43,131 nt of DNA from Bacillota bacterium (GTDB taxonomy: Bacteria > Bacillota > Sulfobacillia > Sulfobacillales > Sulfobacillaceae). Within the stretch, counting starts at the first letter, position 1, and each line of letters begins with the position of its first letter. Positions 27,476 to 35,861 of this stretch are shown here, in pieces. Position numbers and translations under genes: made by a program. The stretch is from the NCBI GenBank assembly GCA_021784595.1, contig JAJYHT010000001.1:1-43131 (forward strand). Direction: 5' to 3'. The notes beneath the pieces were generated by a model. The model was not told where the DNA came from. It saw only the letters and a program-made list of their open reading frames with translations, and searched no databases.

Positions 27476-27607
27476 ATGAACGATTCGACTCGCCCACAGG
27501 GCAACATGAGAAAGGAATTGGGAGACATGGGCAAAGTGGCAACAGGGAAGCTTTCTCGCTCACAACGCATTGAGGGCGGACGTATGAACAACAGATCACG
27601 CAAATAG
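27476..27607 (+). CDS. Possible small basic protein (43 aa)
   Basis: A frame MNDSTRPQGNMRKELG... ending RMNNRSRK, strongly basic and without hydrophobic stretches. Internal ATGs, one with GGGAG just upstream, may be the true start. Small basic proteins near bofA could be spore components, but I recognise no family. It may be non-coding. Confidence 0.3.
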   Translation: MNDSTRPQGNMRKELGDMGKVATGKLSRSQRIEGGRMNNRSRK

Positions 27608-27654
27608 GGACGCGCCGGGATGCATAGATCATCCGGCGGCTACGAGCAGAACCC

Positions 27655-27927
27655 TCACCAGCCCAGCGTCAAGGCACGGGCGGCCAATACCAACAAAAAT
27701 CCCGGCACCCCCAAAAGGCCCACGACAGCGGCAGTGACCGGATTAACGCCAATGTAAAAACCGGTAAAACCCATCAAACGGTCCCACGCCCACAACACGA
27801 TCACTGCAACCGCAACATTGACCGCGTTGCGCGCGATCCAACGCAGCGGACTACCCACCATCCGCCCCAGTAAATACAACATCAACACACCGAAAACACC
27901 AGCCAAAATTTCCTTCGGTTGCAACAT
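27655..27927 (-). CDS. bofA: BofA-family protein (pro-sigma-K processing inhibitor)
   Basis: A membrane protein of 90 aa with three hydrophobic segments and the BofA C-terminal signature GVNPVTAAVVGLLGVPGFLLVLAA. In Bacillus BofA anchors the complex that holds back SpoIVFB cleavage of pro-sigma-K during sporulation. The start at 27927 has GGGGGGA 5 nt upstream; a longer frame would cover that site and the yaaL-like 3' end. It is the last gene of the recR cluster, as in Bacillus, and indicates a spore-forming host. Confidence 0.85.
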   Translation of the reverse strand: MLQPKEILAGVFGVLMLYLLGRMVGSPLRWIARNAVNVAVAVIVLWAWDRLMGFTGFYIGVNPVTAAVVGLLGVPGFLLVLAARALTLGW

Positions 27928-27968
27928 GGCGATCCCCCCACCATTACCGTATGCGGGCAGGACAACCC

Positions 27969-28187
27969 CTAGAAGCCTCCGTGTTGACGGCGGCGCTTCA
28001 AACATTGCCGATAGCGGACCTCTGCTTCATGCCATAGCAAGATGGCTTGGTCCACTACAGCCGGATCGGTAGCCTCGTCAAAAAATGCCTGCTGCTGGAT
28101 CCAATTGCGGTAAGCCTCCTGCAACTCATCTTCCGCCCAACCGGGCGGCGTTATGGGCTCACGGCTCTCTCGCTCGGGTTGTTCCAT
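27969..28187 (-). CDS. YaaL/DUF2508-like small protein
   Basis: A 72-aa acidic-to-basic helical protein ending RYRQCLKRRRQHGGF. It lies between recR and bofA, where Bacillus has yaaL (DUF2508), and the AEVRYRxxLKR tail resembles that family. Function unknown. It overlaps the preceding gene by 29 nt. Confidence 0.65.
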   Translation of the reverse strand: MEQPERESREPITPPGWAEDELQEAYRNWIQQQAFFDEATDPAVVDQAILLWHEAEVRYRQCLKRRRQHGGF

Positions 28188-28515
28188 CGGTCTCTACTCC
28201 TTGTGGAGATATTTGATTTATATTATGGCATATATTGGCATTTTGGTAGTCGGTCGCAAACTTTCTTTCTGCAGCCGATAAAGGGTGTCCCATGTTCTCC
28301 AACATGATTGCCAGTTTGCCCGATGGATTGACTTCTCCTTGCCGAATGGCGACATCAAGGTAGGCCACCAGAGCCTCCCGCCGGTAGTGTGCGGTAACCC
28401 ACCATAAGCTGTCACGCAAAATGTGGCGGTGGCGATACAACTGCAAAAGCCACAAAAACATCAAACTGCTTATGCCCAAATCCAGCCATTCCGTGATTAC
28501 AACAAAAAAATCCAT
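28159..28515 (-). CDS. Hypothetical protein with an N-terminal membrane helix
   Basis: A 118-aa frame with one hydrophobic segment at about residues 5-25 (VVITEWLDLGISSLMFLWLLQLY), followed by a soluble part. GAAGGA lies upstream of the ATG. It sits inside the recR-yaaL-bofA cluster, in a place that has no gene in Bacillus. I recognise no family. Confidence 0.55.
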   Translation of the reverse strand: MDFFVVITEWLDLGISSLMFLWLLQLYRHRHILRDSLWWVTAHYRREALVAYLDVAIRQGEVNPSGKLAIMLENMGHPLSAAERKFATDYQNANICHNINQISPQGVETDGTTRAREP

Positions 28516-28598
28516 GTTGCCACATCCTTCTACAAGTTACTGGCAGTATATTCCTGCCGTGTCAGGACGCTACATGGATCACACTCGTATTCAGTTAG

Positions 28599-29195
28599 TT
28601 AAATTTCTTGGCGACCTTCCAAGGCCTTGGATAGAGTAACCTCATCCGTATAGTCCAGGTCCCCGCCCATTGGGAGACCGCGGGCGATGCGGGTCACAGT
28701 CAATCCCATCGGTTTTAACAGTCGCCCCAGGTATAGGGCAGTCGCTTCACCCTCTAGATTAGAACTTGTCGCCAGCACAATCTCGACTGGCGACTCGCGT
28801 TCAATCCGTCCGAGTAGTTCCTTGACTTTGAGGTCTTCCGGCCCAATACCCTCCATAGGAGAGATGGCTCCATGCAGCACATGGTAGCGACCTTTAAATT
28901 CGCGCGTCTTTTCCATCGCGACGACATCTTTAGGCTGTTCAACCACCATAATGATTTTTGCGTCCCGGCTCGGATGGCGGCAAATGGCGCAGGGATCCTG
29001 ATCCGTGAAGTTGAAGCACACCGAGCAATAGCGGATACGGTTGCGTGCCGCTACGATGGCGCTGGACAAAAGCTCCGCCTCTCCTTTGGGCATGTTGAGC
29101 AAGAAAAACGCCAGACGTTGCGCCGTCTTGGGTCCTACGCCTGGCAATTTTGCCAGTTCGTTGACCAAATCTTGAATGGGCGTCGGATAAAGCAT
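28599..29195 (-). CDS. recR: Recombination mediator protein RecR
   Basis: A protein of 198 aa that loads RecA with RecO/RecF on gapped DNA. An N-terminal helix-hairpin-helix ([20 protein letters not shown]), a four-Cys zinc finger ([16 protein letters not shown]) and a Toprim domain ([30 protein letters not shown]) are all present. The gene follows ybaB directly (start codon adjoining the ybaB stop at 29196). Confidence 0.97.
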   Translation of the reverse strand: MLYPTPIQDLVNELAKLPGVGPKTAQRLAFFLLNMPKGEAELLSSAIVAARNRIRYCSVCFNFTDQDPCAICRHPSRDAKIIMVVEQPKDVVAMEKTREFKGRYHVLHGAISPMEGIGPEDLKVKELLGRIERESPVEIVLATSSNLEGEATALYLGRLLKPMGLTVTRIARGLPMGGDLDYTDEVTLSKALEGRQEI

Positions 29196-29525
29196 TTAGA
29201 AAATTCCCGGCATTCCCGGGATATTCATATTCCCAGTCACTGCTGATAGTCGGCTGGATGCCAGCTCTTGCGCCTTTTTTTGGCCCTCGCGCACCACCGT
29301 CAAAATCAGATCTTGGAGCATCTCGATGTCGGAGGGATCTAGTGCTTGCGGATCGATGACAATTGATTCAATGTCCCCATGTCCGTTAAACACCGCTTTG
29401 ATTACCCCACCGGACTGCACTTCGACCGTTTCAGTCCGTAATTCCTCCTGCACCCGGGCCATATCTTCTTGCATCTTTTGCACCTGTTTCATCATCTTCT
29501 GCATGTTGTTCGGATTAAATCCCAT
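29196..29525 (-). CDS. ybaB: Nucleoid-associated protein YbaB/EbfC family
   Basis: A small DNA-binding protein of 109 aa, with N-terminal MGFNPNNMQKMMKQVQKMQEDM and the conserved stretch VEVQSGGVIKAVFNGHGDI. The start at 29525 has GGGGAGAG upstream. It sits between dnaX and recR, the nearly universal position of this family. Confidence 0.93.
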   Translation of the reverse strand: MGFNPNNMQKMMKQVQKMQEDMARVQEELRTETVEVQSGGVIKAVFNGHGDIESIVIDPQALDPSDIEMLQDLILTVVREGQKKAQELASSRLSAVTGNMNIPGMPGIF

Positions 29526-29597
29526 CGTAATCTCTCCCCACAATAAATTTTTTTAAAGTTGTGCCTGGCATAGAGCAATCAATCAGTGCAGTGCCCC

Positions 29598-31184
29598 CTA
29601 GTCGAACCCCACCAAATGCACCTCATCTCCAAACCATTCCCGCACCTCTTGTGCGAGGTCGCTTGCCCTAATTTTAGGCGCCAGGTCTGCCATCGGAGAA
29701 CTTTTCTGTTCCATCTGGCCATCGCTGCCCGCTGTGGTCAGCGCATACGAAATCTCCGCTCCATAAGCGCTTTGCAATGCCCGTTGCAATAAGTCATGAT
29801 GAATGCTCGATTTGATGAGGTCCAGGTGAGCTGGGAAAGCAAAACACAACTCGATGCCTGTCCCCTTTTCCGTACATTGGGCATCCTTGACCAGCGCGTA
29901 CGTGGTAGGCCGCTCACGGCGTATGAACTCCAGAACCTGCTGAAATCGTCCACTACCGCCAACGGGGGAGCTGCTAGGACGTGGCGGTGGAGATGATGCT
30001 TTAGAGGCAGCTGGCGGCGGCGCCGACACTTCCGTCAAGGACGCCGCGGCAGGTGTTGCTGACATTGCCGAGGCTTCTCTAACAGAGTCCTCGACCATCA
30101 AACATTGCCGTGTCTTGAATAATGCCAATTCAAGAACCAATTGAGGGGGAAACCCCCCTTTTAAGCGCCCCTCGCCCTCCGTCAAAATATCTAGGGCTTC
30201 AAACCAATCGGTTGCATCGACCGCGCGCGACACCTGCGCATCTAAACGCGCAAGCCATTCGCGACGATAACTGGGAAACAAGTCGGGACCGGCTTGTCTC
30301 CAGACCACCAGGTTGCGCAGCTCGCGCGCCACATCGCGCAACATTTGCCGCGGATCCCGCCCCGATTGCAAAGCTTGGTCGATAGCTACCAGCAACGCGC
30401 TCAATTCCTTGTCCGTCAACGCCAGAATAATGCGTTCCAGCAATGCTGGGCTGAGTGCACCCACCATATCTTCGATGCGCGCTCGTGTGATTTCTTCGTC
30501 TAAGGCAGCAGCCTGGTCCAGTAAACTTAACGCATCGCGGAGAGCGCCGTCCCCAAATTCGGCAAGCAGCTCCAACGCATCCGGAGCTATCGCTATTCCT
30601 TCCGATTTTGCGACTTGACGCAACCGATCTTGAATTTCCGCCACTCGAAAGCGTTGAAATTCGTACCGTTGACATCGTGACAGCACGGTAATCGGCAACT
30701 TGTGGGCCTCAGTGGTGGCAAGGATAAAGAGCACGTGTTCAGGGGGTTCTTCGAGTGTCTTTAATAATGCATTAAAGGCTGCTTCAGTCAGCATATGCAC
30801 TTCATCAATGATGTATACCCGCTGTTTTCCCATCACGGGAGACTGGCCTAAGTGCTCTCGCAAATCGCGAATTTCATCAATGCCGCGATTGGAGGCGGCA
30901 TCGATTTCAATCACGTCCAGATGGTTGCCCCGTTCCAGAGCAACACACGATGCGCATTGCAAACAAGGCTCCCCATGCGGGGTAGGCGCAGCACAGTTCA
31001 CCGCTTTAGCCAAAATTCGAGCCATGCTGGTCTTGCCAGTGCCCCTCGGGCCAGAAAACAAGTAGGCATGCGTCAGCCGATTTTGGCGCACCGATTCCTG
31101 CAAGGTTGACACGACACGGGATTGGCCCACTACTTCAGAAAAGGTGCGGGGACGATATGCCCGATACAGCGCTTGCCGTGACAT
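29598..31184 (-). CDS. dnaX: DNA polymerase III subunit gamma/tau
   Basis: A clamp-loader ATPase of 528 aa. Walker A SGPRGTGKTSMARILAKA, a four-Cys zinc module (CAAP...GEPCLQCASC), Walker B IIDEVHML and the SRC motif VLSRCQRYEF. A Pro/Ser/Ala-rich linker at about residues 375-415 leads to the tau-specific C-terminal domain that contacts the polymerase. GAAAGGAA precedes the ATG. It heads the dnaX-ybaB-recR cluster. Confidence 0.96.
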   Translation of the reverse strand: MSRQALYRAYRPRTFSEVVGQSRVVSTLQESVRQNRLTHAYLFSGPRGTGKTSMARILAKAVNCAAPTPHGEPCLQCASCVALERGNHLDVIEIDAASNRGIDEIRDLREHLGQSPVMGKQRVYIIDEVHMLTEAAFNALLKTLEEPPEHVLFILATTEAHKLPITVLSRCQRYEFQRFRVAEIQDRLRQVAKSEGIAIAPDALELLAEFGDGALRDALSLLDQAAALDEEITRARIEDMVGALSPALLERIILALTDKELSALLVAIDQALQSGRDPRQMLRDVARELRNLVVWRQAGPDLFPSYRREWLARLDAQVSRAVDATDWFEALDILTEGEGRLKGGFPPQLVLELALFKTRQCLMVEDSVREASAMSATPAAASLTEVSAPPPAASKASSPPPRPSSSPVGGSGRFQQVLEFIRRERPTTYALVKDAQCTEKGTGIELCFAFPAHLDLIKSSIHHDLLQRALQSAYGAEISYALTTAGSDGQMEQKSSPMADLAPKIRASDLAQEVREWFGDEVHLVGFD

Positions 31185-31240
31185 GACAATTCCTTTCTTC
31201 GGAGAAACCGTTTTGATTTATTGTAACATCTTATGTTGAA

Positions 31241-31372
31241 AGGCCATAGAGCGGCACCGATTAGGTTGGCCGCGGCACCACAACGTGCCCGCTTACCGCT
31301 GCTCCCTTCCGGGCCTGACGGGGTTCACAGGTGTTGTCCGCGCGGGACCCAATCGATGCGGCGCCATGGCCT
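31241..31372 (-). ncRNA. ffs: Signal recognition particle RNA, small (4.5S-like) type
   Basis: The reverse complement contains the SRP domain IV core GTCAGGCCCGGAAGGGAGCA followed by GCGGTAAG. Flanking strands (GGCGCCGCATCGATTGG and CCAACCTAATCGGTGCCGC) pair into the long helix. The ends are estimated from the limit of pairing (GGCCATGG with CTATGGCC). With tRNA-Ser at 31385 and dnaX at 31184 there is no room for a Bacillus-type Alu domain. It lies between tadA and dnaX, as scr does in Bacillus. Confidence 0.92.
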
Positions 31373-31384
31373 CATCGTAATGGA

Positions 31385-31477
31385 TGGCGGAGGAGGAGGG
31401 ATTCGAACCCTCGAGGCAGGTTCAGCCCACCAACACGCTTTCCAGGCGTGCGCCTTAAACCGCTCGGCCACCCCTCC
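31385..31477 (-). tRNA. tRNA-Ser (GGA)
   Basis: A 93-nt class II tRNA with acceptor GGAGGGG, encoded CCA, a long variable arm and the anticodon loop CTGGAAA between CACGC and GCGTG. Confidence 0.95.
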
Positions 31478-31493
31478 GCGTTTAACACATTCA

Positions 31494-31587
31494 TGGCGGA
31501 GAGGGTGGGATTCGAACCCACGAGACGGGGATAAACCGCCTACCCGATTTCGAGTCGGGCTCCTTCGACCAACTCAGACACCTCTCC
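31494..31587 (-). tRNA. tRNA-Ser (CGA)
   Basis: A 94-nt class II tRNA with acceptor GGAGAGG, encoded CCA, a long variable arm and the anticodon loop CTCGAAA between CCCGA and TCGGG. It is 16 nt from tRNA-Ser(GGA), so the two are probably co-transcribed. Confidence 0.95.
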
Positions 31588-31596
31588 GTGTTCTAT

Positions 31597-32055
31597 TCAG
31601 TTTTTTCGGCGTCTCTGTTGAAAGAACTCTGACAACAGTTGCTGGCACCGACCTTGCAATACTCCTTCGATGACCTCAAAACGGTGGTTCAACCGTACAT
31701 CGCTACCAATCTGATAAAGACTTACTAGCGCGCCGCCCTTGGGATCAGGCGTACCAAACACCACACGTGACACTCTACTGAGAATCAATGCTCCCGCACA
31801 CATGGTACACGGTTCGAGAGTCACATACAAGGTCGACCCTTCCAACCGCCACCCACCTTCAACATGTGCTGCTTCACGCAACACCAGCATTTCCGCGTGA
31901 GCGGTGGGATCTTGGTCAGATTCTCTTCGATTATGGTTGCGCGCCATTATTAGACCGTCTGCACGTACTAAGACCGCTCCTACCGGAACCTCTCCGGATC
32001 GAGCGGCGTCCTCAGCCTCGGCCACCGCGATGGCCATATATTCACTATGGTCCAT
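31597..32055 (-). CDS. tadA: tRNA-specific adenosine deaminase
   Basis: A protein of about 152 aa that converts A34 to inosine in tRNA-Arg(ACG). Zinc deaminase motifs: TAHAEML with the catalytic Glu and LEPCTMCAGAL with the two Cys ligands. The ATG at 32055 has GAGAG upstream; a GTG two codons earlier is an alternative. It is upstream of tRNA-Ser and SRP RNA, as in Bacillus. Confidence 0.93.
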   Translation of the reverse strand: MDHSEYMAIAVAEAEDAARSGEVPVGAVLVRADGLIMARNHNRRESDQDPTAHAEMLVLREAAHVEGGWRLEGSTLYVTLEPCTMCAGALILSRVSRVVFGTPDPKGGALVSLYQIGSDVRLNHRFEVIEGVLQGRCQQLLSEFFQQRRRKN

Positions 32056-32075
32056 TCGCACTCTCTAACCTTGAG

Positions 32076-32151
32076 TGGTGCGCCCGGGAGGACTCGAACC
32101 ACCGACACAAGGTTTAGGAAACCTCTGCTCTATCCCCTGAGCTACGGGCGC
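32076..32151 (-). tRNA. tRNA-Arg (CCT)
   Basis: A 76-nt cloverleaf with acceptor GCGCCCG and CGGGCGC, discriminator A, encoded CCA and the anticodon loop TTCCTAA between GAGGT and ACCTT, giving CCT. Confidence 0.93.
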
Positions 32152-32260
32152 ACAAAATTTTAAATCGCAACGGCCTATTTTAACGCCCGAATGAAAATTA
32201 GTCAATTTAAGACTAATAACAGCATATCAAATTAACATTTCCCACGCAATCGCAATCCGG

Positions 32261-32290
32261 TTGCTTCCCATGGCAATCCATGGCTATAAT
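32261..32290 (+). promoter_or_regulatory. Promoter of the selenoglutaredoxin gene
   Basis: TTGCTT (32261-32266) and a perfect TATAAT (32285-32290) are 18 nt apart. The spacer holds CCATGG-caat-CCATGG, a repeated palindrome. The start codon is 34 nt beyond the -10 box. Confidence 0.6.
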
Positions 32291-32323
32291 GGGTAATAAT
32301 TTTTTGTTGCCGGAGGTGTCCTG

Positions 32324-32566
32324 TTGCCAGAGATCGTCGTATACACGCAACCCGGATGACACGCCTGCGAAGAGCAGAAAGCGTGGCTTTCTCAACGAGG
32401 GGTGCCCTTTGAAGAACGCAACATTCGAAAAAACGTCGCATGGATCGATGAAGTCGTAAATCTCGGCTCGCAAGCTACACCCACGAGCGTTGTCAAAAAC
32501 GGCGAGACCGCCCAAGTGATCATCGGATTTCGCCGTGCAGAGCTTGAAAAAGCGCTAGGCCTTTAG
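32324..32566 (+). CDS. Glutaredoxin-like selenoprotein with a U-x-x-C active site
   Basis: An 80-aa thioredoxin-fold protein when the UGA at 32357-32359 is read as selenocysteine. The N-terminus MPEIVVYTQPG-U-HAC gives a redox motif Sec12-x-x-Cys15 after the first strand, as in VxxYxxPxCPxC of glutaredoxins. The cis-Pro motif is ATPTSVV (Pro53), and the end GFRRAELEKAL matches the NrdH/glutaredoxin C-terminal helix. The start is TTG with GGAGGTG 5 nt upstream. Downstream of the UGA no stop occurs until a full domain is complete. It would reduce disulfides or peroxides in the cytoplasm; its partner is unknown. Confidence 0.88.
32376..32392 (+). promoter_or_regulatory. SECIS-like hairpin of the small selenoglutaredoxin
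   Basis: AGAAAGC-gtg-GCTTTCT is a perfect 7-bp stem with loop GTG at +24 to +26 from the UGA. Both distance and the GU in a small loop fit bacterial SECIS elements. A competing outer pairing CACGC/GCGTG starts right after the UGA. Confidence 0.75.
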
Positions 32567-32605
32567 TCGGGGAGCCATATGTTTTGGCGTCCCCGAGTTT
32601 TGTCT

Positions 32606-33409
32606 TTACAAGGGAATTTGCGAAGCCAAAAATTGAAGCGTTTTAGCCCAGGCGTCACGGGCAGCATTCACATCGTATGAACTCCGCGAATCATTAAAAA
32701 ACGCATGGCCTGCTTCTGGGTATATCTCATAGAAATATGTCTTTCCCGCCTCTTTCATCGCACTATCTACTTGCGGTACCTGGTCCGTGATGCGGTGGTC
32801 CGTTCCTCCATAGAATCCAAAGACCGGGCATTGTATCGCCGTCATGGATTCAGAGCTGGGAGCGACCCCATAATTACATACTGCCGCTTTCAAATCGGGC
32901 AATTCAGTGGCCAGAGCAAAAGACAATGCTCCTCCCATGCAATACCCAATGCTTGCTACTTCACGTCCCTGGTCACGAAGGTATTGCGCCCAGGCCTTTA
33001 GATCTGACACCATGGCGTCGGTGTCGCGAGGTCCAAACAGCACTCCCAAGGTTTGACGAATTCGCGCTCCCTCATCGGCAGGCAACTGGTTTAAATATTG
33101 TTCCCGCAACGTGTTGTCCATCCAAGCAGCCTGAGGCAACGTGTCAAAAAAACGCTTGACGGCCTCGATCCGGGCAAACGAAAGAACATCGGGCCGTCCA
33201 CCGCGAGAATATAGATCGGGCGCCAATGCCACATACCCAGATTCGGCAAATCGGCGGGCCATATCTTGGATGTGTTCGTCAGGGCCCCAAATTTCTTGAA
33301 TCACTAAAACACTTGGTGTATGGTCCGTAGCCTTTGGAGGCATGACTTGATACGCTTTCATTTCCTGGCCATCTTTCCAATGAGAGACCCACTCAATGCT
33401 GAGTTCCAT
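32606..33409 (-). CDS. Dienelactone hydrolase family protein
   Basis: An alpha/beta hydrolase of 267 aa. Catalytic triad motifs: nucleophile Cys in IGYCMGGALS, Asp in GFYGGTDHRI and His in EAGHAFFND. This is the carboxymethylenebutenolidase type. Possible substrates are dienelactones from aromatic breakdown, but many such proteins have other ester substrates. The start at 33409 has AAAGGGGG upstream. It converges on the selenoglutaredoxin gene with a 39-nt gap. Confidence 0.88.
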   Translation of the reverse strand: MELSIEWVSHWKDGQEMKAYQVMPPKATDHTPSVLVIQEIWGPDEHIQDMARRFAESGYVALAPDLYSRGGRPDVLSFARIEAVKRFFDTLPQAAWMDNTLREQYLNQLPADEGARIRQTLGVLFGPRDTDAMVSDLKAWAQYLRDQGREVASIGYCMGGALSFALATELPDLKAAVCNYGVAPSSESMTAIQCPVFGFYGGTDHRITDQVPQVDSAMKEAGKTYFYEIYPEAGHAFFNDSRSSYDVNAARDAWAKTLQFLASQIPL

Positions 33410-33469
33410 GGTTATTGCCCCCTTTCTTCGACGCTGATTCATCGTTAGTTTACCATTTTTTAGATCAAA

Positions 33470-34723
33470 TTAAGGGAGAATGCCATGGACTGACTCAAGC
33501 GCCTCGCCGTAGCGTTTTTCTCCGCTACGCAAGTATAATTCCAGCGGGGTGACCATGACCTGATTGGCGATTACCGCAGATGCCCCGGGTGTTTGCAAAT
33601 ATCCCACAAATGCGTGAATAGCATAGTGCGATCCATGATACTCCCCCAAATAAAGCAGCACATGGCCCGGCATATAGAGTTCATCTCCAATTTTAGCCGA
33701 CCGCAATGACAGCGCCCAATTTTCACCTAAGGAAACCCGTTTGGCGACCGCATGGCTTTGGGATCGGCTGTTGCGCGGCAATTGGATGCCTACGGTCCGA
33801 TACACATCCATGATGAAACTTGAGCAGTCATGTCGGTTAAAGCTGTCTCCCCAACCGTAACGATCGCCTAATAGCGCAAATGCGCTATTCAATATAGACG
33901 CCCGGTGTGCCGGCAAAAATCCCTCCGACACCGGGGAACTCCGAGACACTAGACGCGATTCAACCGCAAGTTCGCCATCGGATTTGCGGGTGGGGATATC
34001 TACCGAGTAATGCCACAAGGGCGCTTGACGCCCTAGATATTCACTGTCAGCGCTAGATCTTGCCAGCCAAGCGCCAAATTCGAGTTCGCGAGGGAAAGTG
34101 TCCGACCCGTAAGGATTCGGTTCGACATAGACTCCTCGCCCCACAACGACCAAGGGATCACTGACCCGGCGGTACCGCTCAAAGGTTGCCGCATCACACC
34201 AAGCCACATCCGTTTTTCTTATCCACCCCTGGTAGGTGCATGACTGGACCACATACCATTGTCCGTCTTGACTTTCTCCTAGAATAAGCACTGGTTCAAA
34301 AGTATGCAGTGCTGTCTGCTGCACCTGGTCAAACTCTAGGTCTTGCCGTTGGCCAAATATGCGATGTTCGGTAGGCCATGATCCCATTGGAGACCTATGC
34401 ACACTAAAACCAAACTTTTCGTCTACCGGACGGACCTGGCAATTCATTGCTATCTGCTCCTGGGTTAGCGCATCCAAGCGTCGACCGTCATGGAAATAGC
34501 CGCTGTGGATTGGCGGTGAAGGTTCAATCCATTTTAAGGGATCTTCAAAATCGGCTAACATACATCCCAAGTCGACGATCCGCCCGCTTTGAGCAATCTC
34601 GTGGTTTATGGCCGCTACATCAGCCACCTGGGTGGCATCTAGAGCGTTTTGCAGCCAGAATGCCGGGTGCAGCATGTCCGGCGTTAGCCGCAGCGCATCG
34701 GGCAAGGAACCTAGGCTAGTCAT
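33470..34723 (-). CDS. NlpC/P60 murein-peptide endopeptidase (YkfC-like)
   Basis: A protein of 417 aa. The middle has SH3-like stretches (PVLILGESQDGQWYVVQSCTYQGWIRKTDV), and the C-terminal NlpC/P60 domain has catalytic Cys in NRHDCSSFIMDVYRT and His in MPGHVLLYLGE. There is no signal peptide, so it acts in the cytoplasm on imported peptides, like YkfC, cutting gamma-D-Glu-diaminopimelate bonds. The ATG at 34723 has GGAGGAGGGAG upstream and overlaps the epimerase stop by 8 nt, which couples the two steps of murein peptide use. Confidence 0.85.
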   Translation of the reverse strand: MTSLGSLPDALRLTPDMLHPAFWLQNALDATQVADVAAINHEIAQSGRIVDLGCMLADFEDPLKWIEPSPPIHSGYFHDGRRLDALTQEQIAMNCQVRPVDEKFGFSVHRSPMGSWPTEHRIFGQRQDLEFDQVQQTALHTFEPVLILGESQDGQWYVVQSCTYQGWIRKTDVAWCDAATFERYRRVSDPLVVVGRGVYVEPNPYGSDTFPRELEFGAWLARSSADSEYLGRQAPLWHYSVDIPTRKSDGELAVESRLVSRSSPVSEGFLPAHRASILNSAFALLGDRYGWGDSFNRHDCSSFIMDVYRTVGIQLPRNSRSQSHAVAKRVSLGENWALSLRSAKIGDELYMPGHVLLYLGEYHGSHYAIHAFVGYLQTPGASAVIANQVMVTPLELYLRSGEKRYGEALESVHGILP

Positions 34724-35801
34724 CCGCTGCTCCCTCCTCCTCGACAAAACCAACACCCAACCCGGCGCTACGAGGCAATGTCACGGCCCCGCCCGCATAT
34801 TGCAAGCCTCCCACCGCCTTGGGATTTGACAAAAAATATGCCGCATCCAGATCAAGATATGCCGCATCAAAGACCCCCGCAAATATTGCGGCAGCCGTGA
34901 CCGACGCCATTCCTTCCATCATGCTGCCCACCATCAATTTAACGCCAGCCGACTGAATGATCTCGGCCATCGTGCGCGCCATCGCCAGTCCGCCGCATTT
35001 CATCAATTTGACATTAATGATGTCGGCCGCCCGCAAGTCCAAAATTGCCAACAGATTATCTAACCCAAACACGCTTTCGTCCGCCGCAATAGGAATCGGG
35101 CTATGCATCGTTACCTGCTGTAGACCTTTCACGTCATGCGCGGCCACCGGCTGTTCGACGAAGACAATATCAAGACGCCCCAGGGCCTCGCAGGCTGCTA
35201 GACTTTCCCGCACCGACCAAGCTTGATTGGGGTCCAGCCAGATCTGGACGTCATCGGGAAGTTCTTGCCTAATCGACACCACCCGTTCTACATCATGGCC
35301 ATCGCGGCCCCCGAGTTTTAGCTTTAAATGTCTAAATCCCTGCCCCACTAAACTTAACGCTTGGTTTCGCATGGTGGACGCATCAGACAAACTCACAGTA
35401 GCATCGGTCCAAAGCGTGCGCGGGCGTCCACCTAAGTACGTCGTCAACGATTCCTGGCGAGATTTTGCATAAAGGTCATGCAGAGCGATGTCTGCCGCCG
35501 CCTTGGCGGAAAAGTTTCCCACAATCGCTCGTCTGATGAGAGACATGGCCATTGGGGCGTCGTCTAGATCGATAGTGCTCAAGGCCGGCAGGATATGGTG
35601 CTGCAAAGCGGCGGCAATCGAGGCCTCGGTCTCCCCGGTGATGGCGGCCGTAGGAGCCGCGGAGCCGATTCCTTGCAATCCGGTATCCGTTGTAAGGGTG
35701 ACACGAATTTCCTCAACCGTGGTCACAGAGCGCAACGCGGTGTGAAACGGCACCGACAGCGGGAGCAATGTTCGGGTTACTGCATAATGGTCAAGTCTCA
35801 T
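34716..35801 (-). CDS. L-Ala-D/L-Glu (dipeptide) epimerase, enolase superfamily
   Basis: A protein of 361 aa of the muconate-lactonising branch. Motifs: HLKLKLGG (catalytic Lys), WLDPNQAW, FVEQPVAAHD, IAADESVF (metal ligands Asp, Glu, Asp) and NVKLMKCGG (second Lys). It converts L-Ala-D-Glu from peptidoglycan to L-Ala-L-Glu. Coupling with the YkfC-like endopeptidase supports this substrate. The Bacillus equivalent is YkfB. GGGGATG lies before the ATG. Confidence 0.87.
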   Translation of the reverse strand: MRLDHYAVTRTLLPLSVPFHTALRSVTTVEEIRVTLTTDTGLQGIGSAAPTAAITGETEASIAAALQHHILPALSTIDLDDAPMAMSLIRRAIVGNFSAKAAADIALHDLYAKSRQESLTTYLGGRPRTLWTDATVSLSDASTMRNQALSLVGQGFRHLKLKLGGRDGHDVERVVSIRQELPDDVQIWLDPNQAWSVRESLAACEALGRLDIVFVEQPVAAHDVKGLQQVTMHSPIPIAADESVFGLDNLLAILDLRAADIINVKLMKCGGLAMARTMAEIIQSAGVKLMVGSMMEGMASVTAAAIFAGVFDAAYLDLDAAYFLSNPKAVGGLQYAGGAVTLPRSAGLGVGFVEEEGAADD

Positions 35802-35861
35802 GAGAACATCCCCATCTCTACTGGTCTATACAACCAAACCCAGTGTACCATCGGGGATGTC

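Noticed and set aside
31241-31372. Protein-coding frames over the SRP and tRNA genes
   Set aside because: Long frames here coincide with structured RNA genes and show no family resemblance.
32360-32388. The CACGC/GCGTG plus CTGC/GCAG stem as the SECIS of the small selenoglutaredoxin
   Set aside because: It starts immediately after the UGA and its loop is only about 10 nt away; the hairpin at 32376-32392 has the usual distance and a GU loop. Both cannot form at once.
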